From NCBI GenBank assembly GCA_964629825.1, contig CAZVUW010000021.1, positions 1-35,694 of the forward strand: a stretch of DNA of 35,694 bases, given 5' to 3'. The notes beneath the pieces were generated by a model. The model was not told where the DNA came from. It ran no database searches and saw only the letters and a list, made by a program, of their open reading frames with translations. This document shows, in pieces, positions 14,951 to 22,649 of this stretch (position 1 is the first letter of the stretch; each line of letters begins with the position of its first letter). The position numbers and the translations under genes are program-made. The DNA comes from CAZVUW01 sp964629825 (GTDB lineage Bacteria; Actinomycetota; Nitriliruptoria; Euzebyales; Egibacteraceae).

Positions 14951-16264
14951 TCAGGAGCCGTCGCGGTCGCTCGCCGGCTCCTCGCCGGTCGGGATGCCCG
15001 CAGGGGCGATCTGGAAGGCGACCAGGAAGCGGGTGCCGCCGCCGGCCGGCACCTCGTGGCGGACTTGGGCGCCCATGCGGGCGCAGAGCTCGGCCACGAG
15101 CGGCAGCCCCACCCGCTCGCTTCCCGCGGCGGTCTGCTCGGGCGGGTCGAACATGGTGGCGGCGATCTCGGGCGGGATGCCCGGTCCCTCGTCCGTGATG
15201 GCGAGCACCCCGTGCAGCGGCGTCTTCAGCGCGGTGATCCGGATGCGCGTGCCGGCCGGGGTGTGCTCCGCCGCGTTCTCAAGCAGTGCGAGGACCACCC
15301 GCCTGGCGGCGCGGCGGTTGCCGACGACCTTGATCGGCGGGACGTCGGAGGCGACCTCGTGCGCGCGCAGGACGGTGCGAAGGGCGAACAGGCAGTCCTC
15401 GACGACGCTGGACAGCAGCACCGGCTCGGGCCGGGACTCCTCCGCTGCGTCGAGGGAGCTGATGTCGGCCAGCTGCGAGACCTCGGCGTCCAGGGTCGCG
15501 ACGCCGATTCGCAGGCGCGAGGCCAGCTCCCTGCGCTCGCGGTCGTCCAGGTCGGGCCAGCGCTCCTCCAGGATCTCTGCCACGGCGTCGAGGTCCCGCA
15601 GCGGGGCCTGGATGTCGCGGCTCGCCTGTTCGACGAACACGCGCCGGCGCCGGCCCGTCGCCCGGGCGGCCTTGGCCTGGGCACCCGCCTCGGCGATGAG
15701 CTCGTGCAGCCGGCTGGCGTAGGTGGCGGTGAGGTAGCCGATGCTCGCCAGCAGCGCGAGGGTCACCAGGAAGATGATCCCGCGCTCGCCCAGGTCTTCG
15801 CGGTGCAGCAGCGCCGGGGTGAAGCCCAGCTCCTCGCTCAGCACCTGGAGGCCGCTGAGCAGGAAGGACAGCGCCGTGAACGCGTACGCGCCCGAGGGGC
15901 CCAGCAGGATGCCCGCGCTGACGATCGTGATCGAGTAGAGCGAGGCGAGGCCCGACCCGCTGCCCCCGACGTACGCGATCGCGCCGCCCAGGACCAGCGC
16001 GTCGGCCAGCAGCGACAGCACCACGCTGGTCCGCGGCAGGCGGTGCGAGCGCAGGAAGTAGCCGGTCGTCGCGACCACCAGCACGGGGACGCCGATCGCC
16101 AGCGGCCACACCTCCGTGCCCAGCAGCCGCAGGAGGATCAGGACCGCAAGGATGTAGGCGCCACCCCCGACCGCGCGCACGTAGCCGAAGCGGCGCAGCA
16201 GCACCTCGTCCGGCACCAGAAGCCCCGAGATCCAGGGACTTCGATCCTCGCCGGCGCCGACCAT
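14951..16264 (-). CDS. Histidine-kinase-like membrane protein lacking the phosphoacceptor His
   Basis: 437 residues from ATG 16262-16264. About five or six membrane helices occupy residues 28-180, followed by a short coiled/basic stretch and a kinase-like core. Where HisKA domains read F-V-x3-S-H-E-L-R-T-P-L, this protein reads FVEQASRDIQAPL: residue 216 is Arg (codon CGC, one base from CAC His) and the ELRT part is DIQA. The ATPase domain keeps the N-box LLENAAEHTP (Asn330) and G1 box DEGPGIP (358-364), but the G2 box is altered to GSERVGLPLV. It may bind ATP but cannot autophosphorylate at the usual site, so it could be a scaffold, regulator or phosphatase-type partner. No strong ribosome binding site is seen; it begins about 60 bp after thyX. 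The membrane-kinase fold is clear, activity is not. Confidence 0.85.
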   Translation of the reverse strand: MVGAGEDRSPWISGLLVPDEVLLRRFGYVRAVGGGAYILAVLILLRLLGTEVWPLAIGVPVLVVATTGYFLRSHRLPRTSVVLSLLADALVLGGAIAYVGGSGSGLASLYSITIVSAGILLGPSGAYAFTALSFLLSGLQVLSEELGFTPALLHREDLGERGIIFLVTLALLASIGYLTATYASRLHELIAEAGAQAKAARATGRRRRVFVEQASRDIQAPLRDLDAVAEILEERWPDLDDRERRELASRLRIGVATLDAEVSQLADISSLDAAEESRPEPVLLSSVVEDCLFALRTVLRAHEVASDVPPIKVVGNRRAARRVVLALLENAAEHTPAGTRIRITALKTPLHGVLAITDEGPGIPPEIAATMFDPPEQTAAGSERVGLPLVAELCARMGAQVRHEVPAGGGTRFLVAFQIAPAGIPTGEEPASDRDGS

Positions 16265-16323
16265 GGGCCAGATGGTAAGCCAGCGGACCGAGGCTCCCCC
16301 GCGGGCGTCGCCGCCGACCGGGG

Positions 16324-17961
16324 TCAGGCGCCCCCCGCCTCGGCCGCCGCCCGCCGCGCCTCGCTGGCGCGCTCGGCCTCCAGCCGCTCCAGCTCGGCCG
16401 CGCCGTGGTCCACGAAGCTCATCATGTCGGCGACCGTCCGGTGGCCGGCGTGGTCGCGGATGAGCTCGTGCATGCGCTGGCACACCCGCCGGTAGGACGG
16501 GTGGCCCTGCGGCTGGGTGCGCAGCTCGATCATCTGCATCGCCGCGCGCGCGTTGAGCTGGATCGAGTAGCGCACGTTCCAGGCGAAGCCGACCGCGTAC
16601 TGGGACTGCACCGGGAAGTCGGGCTGCAGCAGCTCCCACAGCGCGGCCTGGCGCTCCAGGGCCTCGTGCCAGTCCCGGTCGACGCCGGCCTCGACCAGCT
16701 CCGGCGGGGTGTCGTAGCCGTGCAGAGGCGACAGGTCCTGCCACTCGATGGTCGCCATGCGGTGGCGCTGGAGGTCGCGGAAGGCGCCGTAGTCGCCGCA
16801 GATGTCGAAGCGGTACCAGATGCGCTCAAGCGCGCGGCCCGGCTTGTGGCGGCGGTTGCGCCGGTTGCCGACGTAGGCCTCGACCACGCGGCGGCGCTGC
16901 TCCGCGGACAGGCCCTCGACCACCGCTCGCAGCTCCGCCTCCGGGAGGGTGCTGTGCGGGTACAGCATCCCGGTCAGCAGCTCGACATCCGCATCCTCTG
17001 ACCACGCGACGAGCTGCACGTCCGCGCCGGCCCCGGAGCCGCGGGCGCTGCGCCCGACCTGGGCGGCGGCTAGGAGCTCGGCCGCGAGCGCGCGCGTCTG
17101 CGAGCGGGTCTGCGCCAGGTACTCGCTCCAGACCTCGCCGCGGTCCGGCCGATCGACCCTGGTGAGGAAGCTCGGGATGACCTCGCGCAGCTCGCTCAGA
17201 AGGGCGTTGCCGACGAAGCGGGCCTCGGCCAGATCGCTGGAGCGCAGCCGCAGCAGGAGCTGCTCCCAGGACTGCCCGCTGGCGTAGATGCCGACATTGG
17301 AGACCGTCGCCGCCGGCAGCAGGCCGCGCAGCAGGTCGCAGGTCTTGGCGGTGATGGCCGCGTTGTAGGCGCGGTCGGAGGTGAGCTCATCCTGGGGGAA
17401 GCGCTCCATCGCCCACGTGCGCACGCGCGGCAGCGCACGTGCGTACAGCTCGAAGACGGCGTCGAGCTCCCGCTCGTAGGCCTCGGCGTGCGGCGACGCC
17501 ATGACGTCGGGGTCTCGGTAGTAGCGGTAGCGCCCGCCGGGCCGGTCGTCGTAGGCCATGTAGCGGGTCGACTGCTCGAGATAGGCCGCGAGCCGTCCCC
17601 ACTCCAGCTGCTTGGTCAGCAGGTTCGAGGCCTGCTCGACCGCCGCGTGCGCCCCGCCGAGCTGTGCGACCGAGTCGTCGCCGTACTCGAAGAACACCCG
17701 CTCGTAGAGGCGGGCCGCGCGCCCGTGGGTCAGCTCCCGCTCGGCGCCGTCGGAGCCGAGGGCGCGCAGGTCGTCGGCGAACTCGTCGACCAGCAGGCGG
17801 CGCAGGCTCTTGCGCGAGCGCGAGTAGCGCGCGAAGACCGCGCCCTTGACGACCTCGGGCAGACCGGTGAGGGCGAAGACCGGGCCGTCGAGGTCGGTGA
17901 CGAACGGTGCCAGCAGCTCACGCTCGGACGGGCTCAGGTCTTCGGTGACGTAGGGATGCAA
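16324..17961 (-). CDS. thyX: Double-domain FAD-dependent thymidylate synthase (ThyX-like)
   Basis: About 545 residues, over twice the usual ~220-250. It contains two consecutive ThyX folds. Numbering from TTG 17959-17961, the first half has LEQSTRYMAYD (Ser131, Arg133, Tyr134), matching the second part of the ThyX signature RHRxxSxNExSxRY, and the closing LLPAATVSNVGIYASGQSWE. The second half has LQRHR (Arg399-His400-Arg401), matching the first part, and the closing NARAAMQMIELRTQPQ (from 470). ThyX methylates dUMP using methylene-tetrahydrofolate and FAD/NADPH. The TTG start has GAGG six bases upstream; an in-frame GTG at 18015 has no such site and its codons are less GC-rich at third positions. 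Long ThyX-like proteins occur in some bacterial lineages. Whether this one alone makes dTMP is not evident. Confidence 0.85.
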   Translation of the reverse strand: MHPYVTEDLSPSERELLAPFVTDLDGPVFALTGLPEVVKGAVFARYSRSRKSLRRLLVDEFADDLRALGSDGAERELTHGRAARLYERVFFEYGDDSVAQLGGAHAAVEQASNLLTKQLEWGRLAAYLEQSTRYMAYDDRPGGRYRYYRDPDVMASPHAEAYERELDAVFELYARALPRVRTWAMERFPQDELTSDRAYNAAITAKTCDLLRGLLPAATVSNVGIYASGQSWEQLLLRLRSSDLAEARFVGNALLSELREVIPSFLTRVDRPDRGEVWSEYLAQTRSQTRALAAELLAAAQVGRSARGSGAGADVQLVAWSEDADVELLTGMLYPHSTLPEAELRAVVEGLSAEQRRRVVEAYVGNRRNRRHKPGRALERIWYRFDICGDYGAFRDLQRHRMATIEWQDLSPLHGYDTPPELVEAGVDRDWHEALERQAALWELLQPDFPVQSQYAVGFAWNVRYSIQLNARAAMQMIELRTQPQGHPSYRRVCQRMHELIRDHAGHRTVADMMSFVDHGAAELERLEAERASEARRAAAEAGGA

Positions 17962-18024
17962 GGCGGGCCTCGGGGGATCCGGATGGGCATGCGAGTCTAC
18001 GCGGGCGGGAGGCACGGCCGATCA

Positions 18025-18068
18025 CAGGCGCGAACCCAGCCACTAGCAGGCACGAACCCCGCCACTAG
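18025..18068. repeat. Two tandem 22-bp direct repeats between thyX and the phosphatase gene
   Basis: Copies at 18025-18046 and 18047-18068 are directly abutting and agree at 20 of 22 positions (differences at the 6th and 14th base). Shared cores are CGAACCC and GCCACTAG. The 22-bp period is close to two helical turns, so a protein bound to each copy would sit on the same DNA face. The array lies in the divergent thyX/phosphatase spacer and its right end merges with the -10 of the phosphatase gene, which suggests an operator. Confidence 0.85.
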
Positions 18069-18071
18069 ACT
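18066..18071 (+). promoter_or_regulatory. -10 element of a probable leaderless promoter for the SpoIIE-type phosphatase
   Basis: TAGACT ends seven bases before the ATG at 18079. That is the spacing expected between a -10 element and the first transcribed base, so the mRNA would begin at or next to the A of the ATG. No ribosome binding site precedes the ATG, which fits a leaderless transcript, common in actinobacteria. No -35 consensus is visible, which fits dependence on a factor bound to the 22-bp repeats. Confidence 0.5.
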
Positions 18072-18078
18072 GGCCGAG

Positions 18079-19164
18079 ATGACCGAACCCGTCATCGGGC
18101 TGTCCGAAGAGCCATCCGCCGCTTTGCGACCGGTGGAGGTCGCGGCGCTCAGCCTGCATCAGCCCGGCCTGAGCTTCGGCGAGGTCACCGACCTGCTCGA
18201 GCGGCTGGTCGTAGAGCTGGAGCTCGCCCCGGAGGCGCGCTTCATGACCGCGACCATGCTCCGGGAGGCGGGCGCGCCCGCTCCGGACGAGGTGCTCGCC
18301 GAGGTCCGCAGGCCCGACGGAGCCCTCATCGGTGCGCTGCGCCTGCGGCCGGTCAGCCAGCTGGCCGCCCACCGCGCCAGACTGCTCGCGACCCATGCCG
18401 GGATCGCGCTGACGACCATCACCCAGCTGCGCGCCATCGAGCGCCGCGAGCGCGCCGTGCGCCGAATCGCTGAGCGCCTCCAGGACTCGCTCCTGCCGCC
18501 GGTGCCGGAGGTGTCGCACACCTCCATCACCGTCTCGTACCGAGCCGCAGCGCGCGAGGCCAAGGTCGGCGGCGACTTCTACGACGTCTTCCCGATGCCC
18601 GACGGACGCGTGCTGCTCGCCGTCGGCGACGTCGTCGGCAAGGGCGTCGAGGCCGCGGCGCGCACCACGCGCATCACGCAGACGCTGCGCGCGCTCGCCC
18701 TCCAGCGGCTGCCGATCGACGAGCTGCTCGCCCGCGTCGACGAACACGTCGTCTGGCAGGACCCCGAGATCATGGCAACGCTGTGGTGCGGCATCTACGA
18801 GCCGGACAGCGGCGAGCTGTCCTTCGCCTCGCTCGGTCATCCGCCCGCGCTGCTGCTGCGCTCGACCGGCGAGCCCATCCGCCTCGAGCTCGAGGGCCTG
18901 CCGCTTGGCATGCGCGACCTCAGCCCGAAGCCGCCCGAGATCCGCAGCCGCCAACTCGACAGCCGCGATCTGCTGGTGCTCTACACGGACGGGGTCGTCG
19001 AGGCCAGCCGCGACTACCTGGCCGGCCAGGACGCCCTGCTGCGCGCGGTCGAGGCGCACCGCGACGACCCGCTCGAGGAGCTGCTCAACGCGGCCCTCAG
19101 CGAGCTGCTCGGCCCTTCGAACCTGTCCGACGACGCCGTGATGCTGCTGCTCCGGCGCCGCTAA
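18079..19164 (+). CDS. SpoIIE/RsbU-type PP2C serine phosphatase
   Basis: 361 residues. An N-terminal GAF-like region (about 25-125) ends in a charged helix (ERRERAVRRIAERLQDSLLPP), the usual linker to SpoIIE phosphatases. The catalytic domain (about 145-360) has the metal-binding motifs GGDFYD (164-169) and GDVVGKG (183-189), plus GHPP (253-256), LPLG (274-277), YTDGVVE (302-308) and the terminal DDA (351-353). These enzymes dephosphorylate anti-anti-sigma factors and so switch on alternative sigma factors. No anti-sigma or STAS protein is in the window. ATG 18079 was chosen because it is followed at once by a normal domain and preceded by a -10 element. It converges on the GerW-like gene with a 9-bp gap. 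Confidence 0.93.
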   Translation: MTEPVIGLSEEPSAALRPVEVAALSLHQPGLSFGEVTDLLERLVVELELAPEARFMTATMLREAGAPAPDEVLAEVRRPDGALIGALRLRPVSQLAAHRARLLATHAGIALTTITQLRAIERRERAVRRIAERLQDSLLPPVPEVSHTSITVSYRAAAREAKVGGDFYDVFPMPDGRVLLAVGDVVGKGVEAAARTTRITQTLRALALQRLPIDELLARVDEHVVWQDPEIMATLWCGIYEPDSGELSFASLGHPPALLLRSTGEPIRLELEGLPLGMRDLSPKPPEIRSRQLDSRDLLVLYTDGVVEASRDYLAGQDALLRAVEAHRDDPLEELLNAALSELLGPSNLSDDAVMLLLRRR

Positions 19165-19173
19165 CCGCGGTGG

Positions 19174-19521
19174 CTAGGCGCTGGTGCTGCCGCGGCGCCA
19201 CCGGCGTGCCAGTGCGCGCACGGTCAGCAGCGCCACGAGGGCGACGATCTGACCGCGCAGGGCGATGCGGCTGAAGTCCACGGCCGGCACCCAGCGGACC
19301 TCCTGACCGCGCAGGACGTAGACGCCGACCGGCTCGGCGATCAGCCCCCCGCCGCCACCGGTGCCCCGTCCGCCGGGGCCGTCGCCATCACCACCGCCCG
19401 CTCCTCCGCGCACGCGCGCGACCGGTACGACCGTCAGCCCGTCGCGGTCGATCGGCTCGCCGAACACCCGGGAGACCGTGAGCGCATCTCGGGTGCCGTC
19501 TACCAGCTGCTGGATGTCCAT
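19174..19521 (-). CDS. GerW/YtfJ-family protein
   Basis: 115 residues. The N-terminal MDIQQLVDGTRDALTVSRVFGEPIDRDGLTVVPVARVRGGAGGG followed by a Gly-rich stretch and GLIAEPVGVYVLRGQEVRWVP is the characteristic pattern of the GerW (YtfJ) family. In Bacillus the family is a spore germination factor, but it is common in non-sporulating actinobacteria, where the role is unknown. The C-terminal ~35 residues add a membrane-like helix (RGQIVALVALLTVRALARR), so this version may be membrane-anchored. ATG start. It diverges from the next gene across 47 bp. Confidence 0.8.
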   Translation of the reverse strand: MDIQQLVDGTRDALTVSRVFGEPIDRDGLTVVPVARVRGGAGGGDGDGPGGRGTGGGGGLIAEPVGVYVLRGQEVRWVPAVDFSRIALRGQIVALVALLTVRALARRWRRGSTSA

Positions 19522-19568
19522 GCCGAAGGCCTCCTCCTCATGCGCCCAACATAGGTGGCCTCGGGGGC

Positions 19569-20168
19569 ATGCGCGTGCTCGCGTCCAGCCTCCGCGGCGG
19601 CGACCTGGCGCTGTGCTACGAAGAGGGTCGGCACCCAGGGCTCAGGCGGTTGCAGTTGGCACAGTCGACGGTCCCCGAGCAGGTCCCCCTGCAACGCCTT
19701 CAGCGCGCGCGAGCCCTGCGCCGGGCCTACCTGGCCGCCTTGAGCGCCTTGGTCATCCTCGGGCTGGCCGGGTTCGCGGGCGAGCGGATCGTGACCGTCA
19801 GCGGCGCGGCCGAGGGCTGGGAGCTGGAGGTGCGCTACTCGACCCGCTCCAGAGCCGGCATGTCCGCCGACATGCGCTTCGTGGTGCGGCGCGACGGCGG
19901 CTTCGACGGTCCGATCACGCTGGCGATCTCGGCCGACTACCTGGAGATGCTCGACGACCACGGCCTGATGCCGGAGCCGTCCGCGACCACGGCCGATGAC
20001 AGCTTCATCGAATTCGAGTTCGACCCTCCGGAGGGTGACACCTTCCAGGTGCTCTACAAGGGCCGGATCGATCCCACCACCCAGCGCGGCCGGCGCGGGA
20101 TCGTGGCGATCCTGGACGGCGGCGCCCCCGTGGTGTCGGTCGACGTCGTCACCGGGGTGCTGCCCTGA
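19569..20168 (+). CDS. Hypothetical single-pass membrane protein upstream of a DUF421 gene
   Basis: 199 residues, family not recognised. After ~50 cytosolic residues rich in Arg/Leu/Gln comes one membrane helix (AYLAALSALVILGLAGF, about 54-70). The remaining ~125 residues are β-rich (WELEVRYSTRS, MRFVVRRDGGFDGPITLAIS, FIEFEFDPPEGDTFQVLYKG), suggesting an extracytoplasmic immunoglobulin-like domain. Its stop overlaps the start of the DUF421 gene by one base (TGATG), so the two proteins are made together and probably act as a pair in the membrane. Coding is supported by codon use and the overlap; no function is claimed. Confidence 0.75.
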   Translation: MRVLASSLRGGDLALCYEEGRHPGLRRLQLAQSTVPEQVPLQRLQRARALRRAYLAALSALVILGLAGFAGERIVTVSGAAEGWELEVRYSTRSRAGMSADMRFVVRRDGGFDGPITLAISADYLEMLDDHGLMPEPSATTADDSFIEFEFDPPEGDTFQVLYKGRIDPTTQRGRRGIVAILDGGAPVVSVDVVTGVLP

Positions 20169-20608
20169 TGGAGATCGTCGTCCGCGCTGCCGTCGTCTAC
20201 TTCTTCCTGTGGGGGCTGACCAGGGCGATCGGCAAGCGCGAACTGTCCGAGATGAACCCCTTCGATCTGGTCCTGCTCATCGTCCTGGGCGATCTGGTGC
20301 AGCAGGGCGTCACGGCCGAGGACATGTCGGTCACCGGCGCCTTCCTGGCGATCGGCACGATGGCCTGCCTGGTTGTGGCGACCTCTTACGTGGCCTGGCG
20401 CTGGCCGCGCACCCAGGAGAAGCTCGAGGGCCTTCCGGTGGTCATCCTGCAGGACGGCGAGCTGCTGCACGAGGCCCTGAAGACCGAGCGGGTGCCCGGT
20501 GATGAGGTCCTGCAGGCAGCCCGACAGCAGGGCATCGACGACCTGAGCCAGGTGCGCTACGCGATCCTGGAGCCCGGCGGGTCGATCTCGTTCATCCGCG
20601 ACGAGTAG
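20168..20608 (+). CDS. DUF421 (YetF-like) membrane protein
   Basis: 146 residues. The DUF421 signature is clear: YFFLWGLTRAIGKRELSEMNPFDLVLLIVLGDLVQQG, then transmembrane helices to about residue 80, and a small cytosolic domain starting LEGLPVVILQDGELLHEAL and ending YAILEPGGSISFI. In Bacillus, YetF/YdfS/YrbG-type proteins contribute to spore envelope properties; elsewhere the function is unknown. It is translationally coupled to the β-rich membrane protein before it and converges on dapB with a 10-bp gap. Confidence 0.88.
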   Translation: MEIVVRAAVVYFFLWGLTRAIGKRELSEMNPFDLVLLIVLGDLVQQGVTAEDMSVTGAFLAIGTMACLVVATSYVAWRWPRTQEKLEGLPVVILQDGELLHEALKTERVPGDEVLQAARQQGIDDLSQVRYAILEPGGSISFIRDE

Positions 20609-20618
20609 CCGCGCTGCG

Positions 20619-21332
20619 CTACAGCAGGTGCTCCAGGCCGACGGTCAGCCCGGGGAGGGCGGCGATGCGGCGGATCGCCAGCAGCACGCCCGGCAGAAAG
20701 GAGCTGCGGTCGATCGAGTCGTGGCGGATCGTCAGCGTCTGCCCGAGGCCGCCGAAGACGACCTCCTGGGAGGCGACCAGCCCCGGCAGCCGCACGCTGT
20801 GGACCGGTATGCCCTCGACCACCAGCCCGCGGGCCGGGTGGCCCTCGGGACCGGGGACGTCGACGGTCTCCTCGCGCGCCTGTGCGATCAGCCGGGCCGT
20901 GCGCAGCGCGGTGCCGCTGGGGGCGTCGACCTTGCGGTCGTGGTGCAGCTCGGTGATCTCGACGTGCGGCAGGTGGCGGGCGGCCCGCTGGGCGAGCTCC
21001 ATCAGGAGCACCGCACCGATGGCGAAGTTGGGCGCCACCAGCGCGTTGGCCGGCCCGGTCAGGGCGCGCAGCTCCTCGAGGTCCGCATCCGTGAGTCCGG
21101 TCGCGCCGACGACCACGTGGACGCCGCGCTCCAGCAGCCAGGCCGTGTTGCCCTTCACCGATTCGGGCGTGGTGAACTCCACGGCGACATCGGCCCCGGC
21201 GTCAAGCACCACCTCGAGGCTGTCGCCGCTGCCGACCCGCGCCACCAGGTCCAGGTCAGGCTCCCCCTCGACCGCGCTGCAGACGGCGGTTCCCATGCGG
21301 CCGTGCGCACCGATCACGGCCACCCGGGTCAT
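20619..21332 (-). CDS. dapB: 4-hydroxy-tetrahydrodipicolinate reductase
   Basis: 237 residues. DapB reduces the DapA product with NAD(P)H on the way to diaminopimelate and lysine. Nucleotide loop GAHGRMG is at 8-14, FTTPE at 53-57, and the catalytic segment ELHHDRKVDAPSGTA contains His130, His131 and Lys134. Length is slightly short but normal for actinobacteria. The ATG overlaps the M16 peptidase stop by 4 bp (21329-21332), so dapB is translated at the end of an rpsO–pnp–M16–dapB run. Confidence 0.95.
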   Translation of the reverse strand: MTRVAVIGAHGRMGTAVCSAVEGEPDLDLVARVGSGDSLEVVLDAGADVAVEFTTPESVKGNTAWLLERGVHVVVGATGLTDADLEELRALTGPANALVAPNFAIGAVLLMELAQRAARHLPHVEITELHHDRKVDAPSGTALRTARLIAQAREETVDVPGPEGHPARGLVVEGIPVHSVRLPGLVASQEVVFGGLGQTLTIRHDSIDRSSFLPGVLLAIRRIAALPGLTVGLEHLL

Positions 21333-22648
21333 GCCAGGACCTCGCAGCTCGATTCCAGGCCCTTGATGTCGATCTCGGCGGCGGGGCCGACCACGACCAG
21401 CTTGAAGGGACCGCTGAGCAGCTCCTCGGCGATGGCCTGCACGTCGTCGAGGGTCACGGCCTCGACCGCTGCGAGCATCTCGTCCAAGCTGAGGACCTCG
21501 GTGCCCGTCGACAGCGCCTTGCCGATCCGTGACATGCGGCTGCCGGTGTCCTCCAGGGACAGGAGCATGCTGCCCGCGTGGTTGCCCTTGGCGCGATCGA
21601 GCTCCTGGCGGGTCAGGCCCTTCGCGCGCAGACGGTCGAGCTCGTCGCGGACGACCTCGACGACGCGGCCCACCTTGCTCGGGGACGTGCCAGCGTAGAC
21701 GGCGAAGGAGCCGCCATCGATGTAGGTGCTCTGATAGCTGTACACGGAGTAGACGAGGCCGCGGCGCTCGCGGACCTCTTGGAACAGCCGGCTGGCCATG
21801 CCACCGCCCAGCGCCTGGCTCAGGACGCTGGCGGCGAAGCGGCGCTCGTCGCTGCGGCTGATGCCGAGCCCTCCGAGCACCACGTGCGCCTGCTCCGTCG
21901 GCCGGTCGCGCAGGACGACCTGGGGCTCGACGGTGCCGGTGAATGGCGATCGGCTGACCGTGGGACCACCGGCCGGCGGCAGGTCGCCGATCGCGGCGGC
22001 CACGGCCGCGACCACCTCGTCGTGGACCACGTTGCCGGCCGCTACCACCGTGAGGTTCTCCGGCACGTAGTGGTGCTTGTAGTAGCTGTGCACCTGGTCC
22101 CGCGTCATCGCGGTGATCGACTGCTTCGAGCCGAGGATCTCACGGCCGAGCGGATGCTGGCCGAACAGGGCCTCGTGGAACACCGAGTGCACCAGGTCGT
22201 CGGGCGTGTCGAGGTGCATCCGGATCTCCTCGAGCACGACCTCGCGCTCGGCCTCCACGTCGGCCGGGCGGATCAGCGCCGAGGTGATCATGTCGCCCAG
22301 GACGTCGACGGCGAGCGCGCTGTCGCGGTCGAGGCAGTGGGCGTAGAAGCAGGTGTGCTCCTTCGAGGTGAAGGCGTTGAGGTCGCCTCCGCCCGCATCC
22401 AGCGACTCGGCGATCTCCGCCGCCGTGCGCCGCGCGGTGCCCTTGAAGAGCAGGTGCTCCAGAAAGTGGCTGGCGCCCTCGACCGAGCCGCGCTCGTCGC
22501 GGGAGCCGACCCCGATCCAGAAGCCGATCGAGACGGAGCGGACGTGCGGCATCGTCTCGGTGACGACCCGCACGCCGTTGTCCAGAGCGGTCTGGTAGAC
22601 GCCGTCCAGAAGCTGGACGGCGTCTCCAGCCGTGCTCGCCCTCTGCAC
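21329..22648 (-). CDS. M16 family zinc peptidase (processing-peptidase-like)
   Basis: About 439 residues from GTG 22646-22648. The inverted zinc motif HFLEH (His61, Glu64, His65) lies in GASHFLEHLLFKGT, and the distal Glu in ADVEAEREVVLEEI. The second half (GGGMASRLFQEVRERRGLVYSVYSY) is the typical inactive partner lobe, with the Arg/Tyr motif for substrate binding. M16 enzymes degrade or process peptides inside a closed chamber. The frame stays open far upstream into pnp, but the conserved domain begins only after the GTG, which sits one base after the pnp stop (TAG-G-GTG). pnp–M16–dapB is a conserved actinobacterial order. Confidence 0.92.
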   Translation of the reverse strand: MQRASTAGDAVQLLDGVYQTALDNGVRVVTETMPHVRSVSIGFWIGVGSRDERGSVEGASHFLEHLLFKGTARRTAAEIAESLDAGGGDLNAFTSKEHTCFYAHCLDRDSALAVDVLGDMITSALIRPADVEAEREVVLEEIRMHLDTPDDLVHSVFHEALFGQHPLGREILGSKQSITAMTRDQVHSYYKHHYVPENLTVVAAGNVVHDEVVAAVAAAIGDLPPAGGPTVSRSPFTGTVEPQVVLRDRPTEQAHVVLGGLGISRSDERRFAASVLSQALGGGMASRLFQEVRERRGLVYSVYSYQSTYIDGGSFAVYAGTSPSKVGRVVEVVRDELDRLRAKGLTRQELDRAKGNHAGSMLLSLEDTGSRMSRIGKALSTGTEVLSLDEMLAAVEAVTLDDVQAIAEELLSGPFKLVVVGPAAEIDIKGLESSCEVLA

Positions 22649-22649
22649 C

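Noticed and set aside
16265..16744. N-terminal extension of the His-less kinase into thyX
   Set aside because: The extension is a frame shadow of the ThyX C-terminus; membrane helices and normal composition begin after ATG 16264.
19165..19195. CCGCGG repeats between the convergent phosphatase and GerW-like genes as a bidirectional terminator
   Set aside because: The six-base element is self-complementary and common at this GC content; no longer stem or T-run is present.
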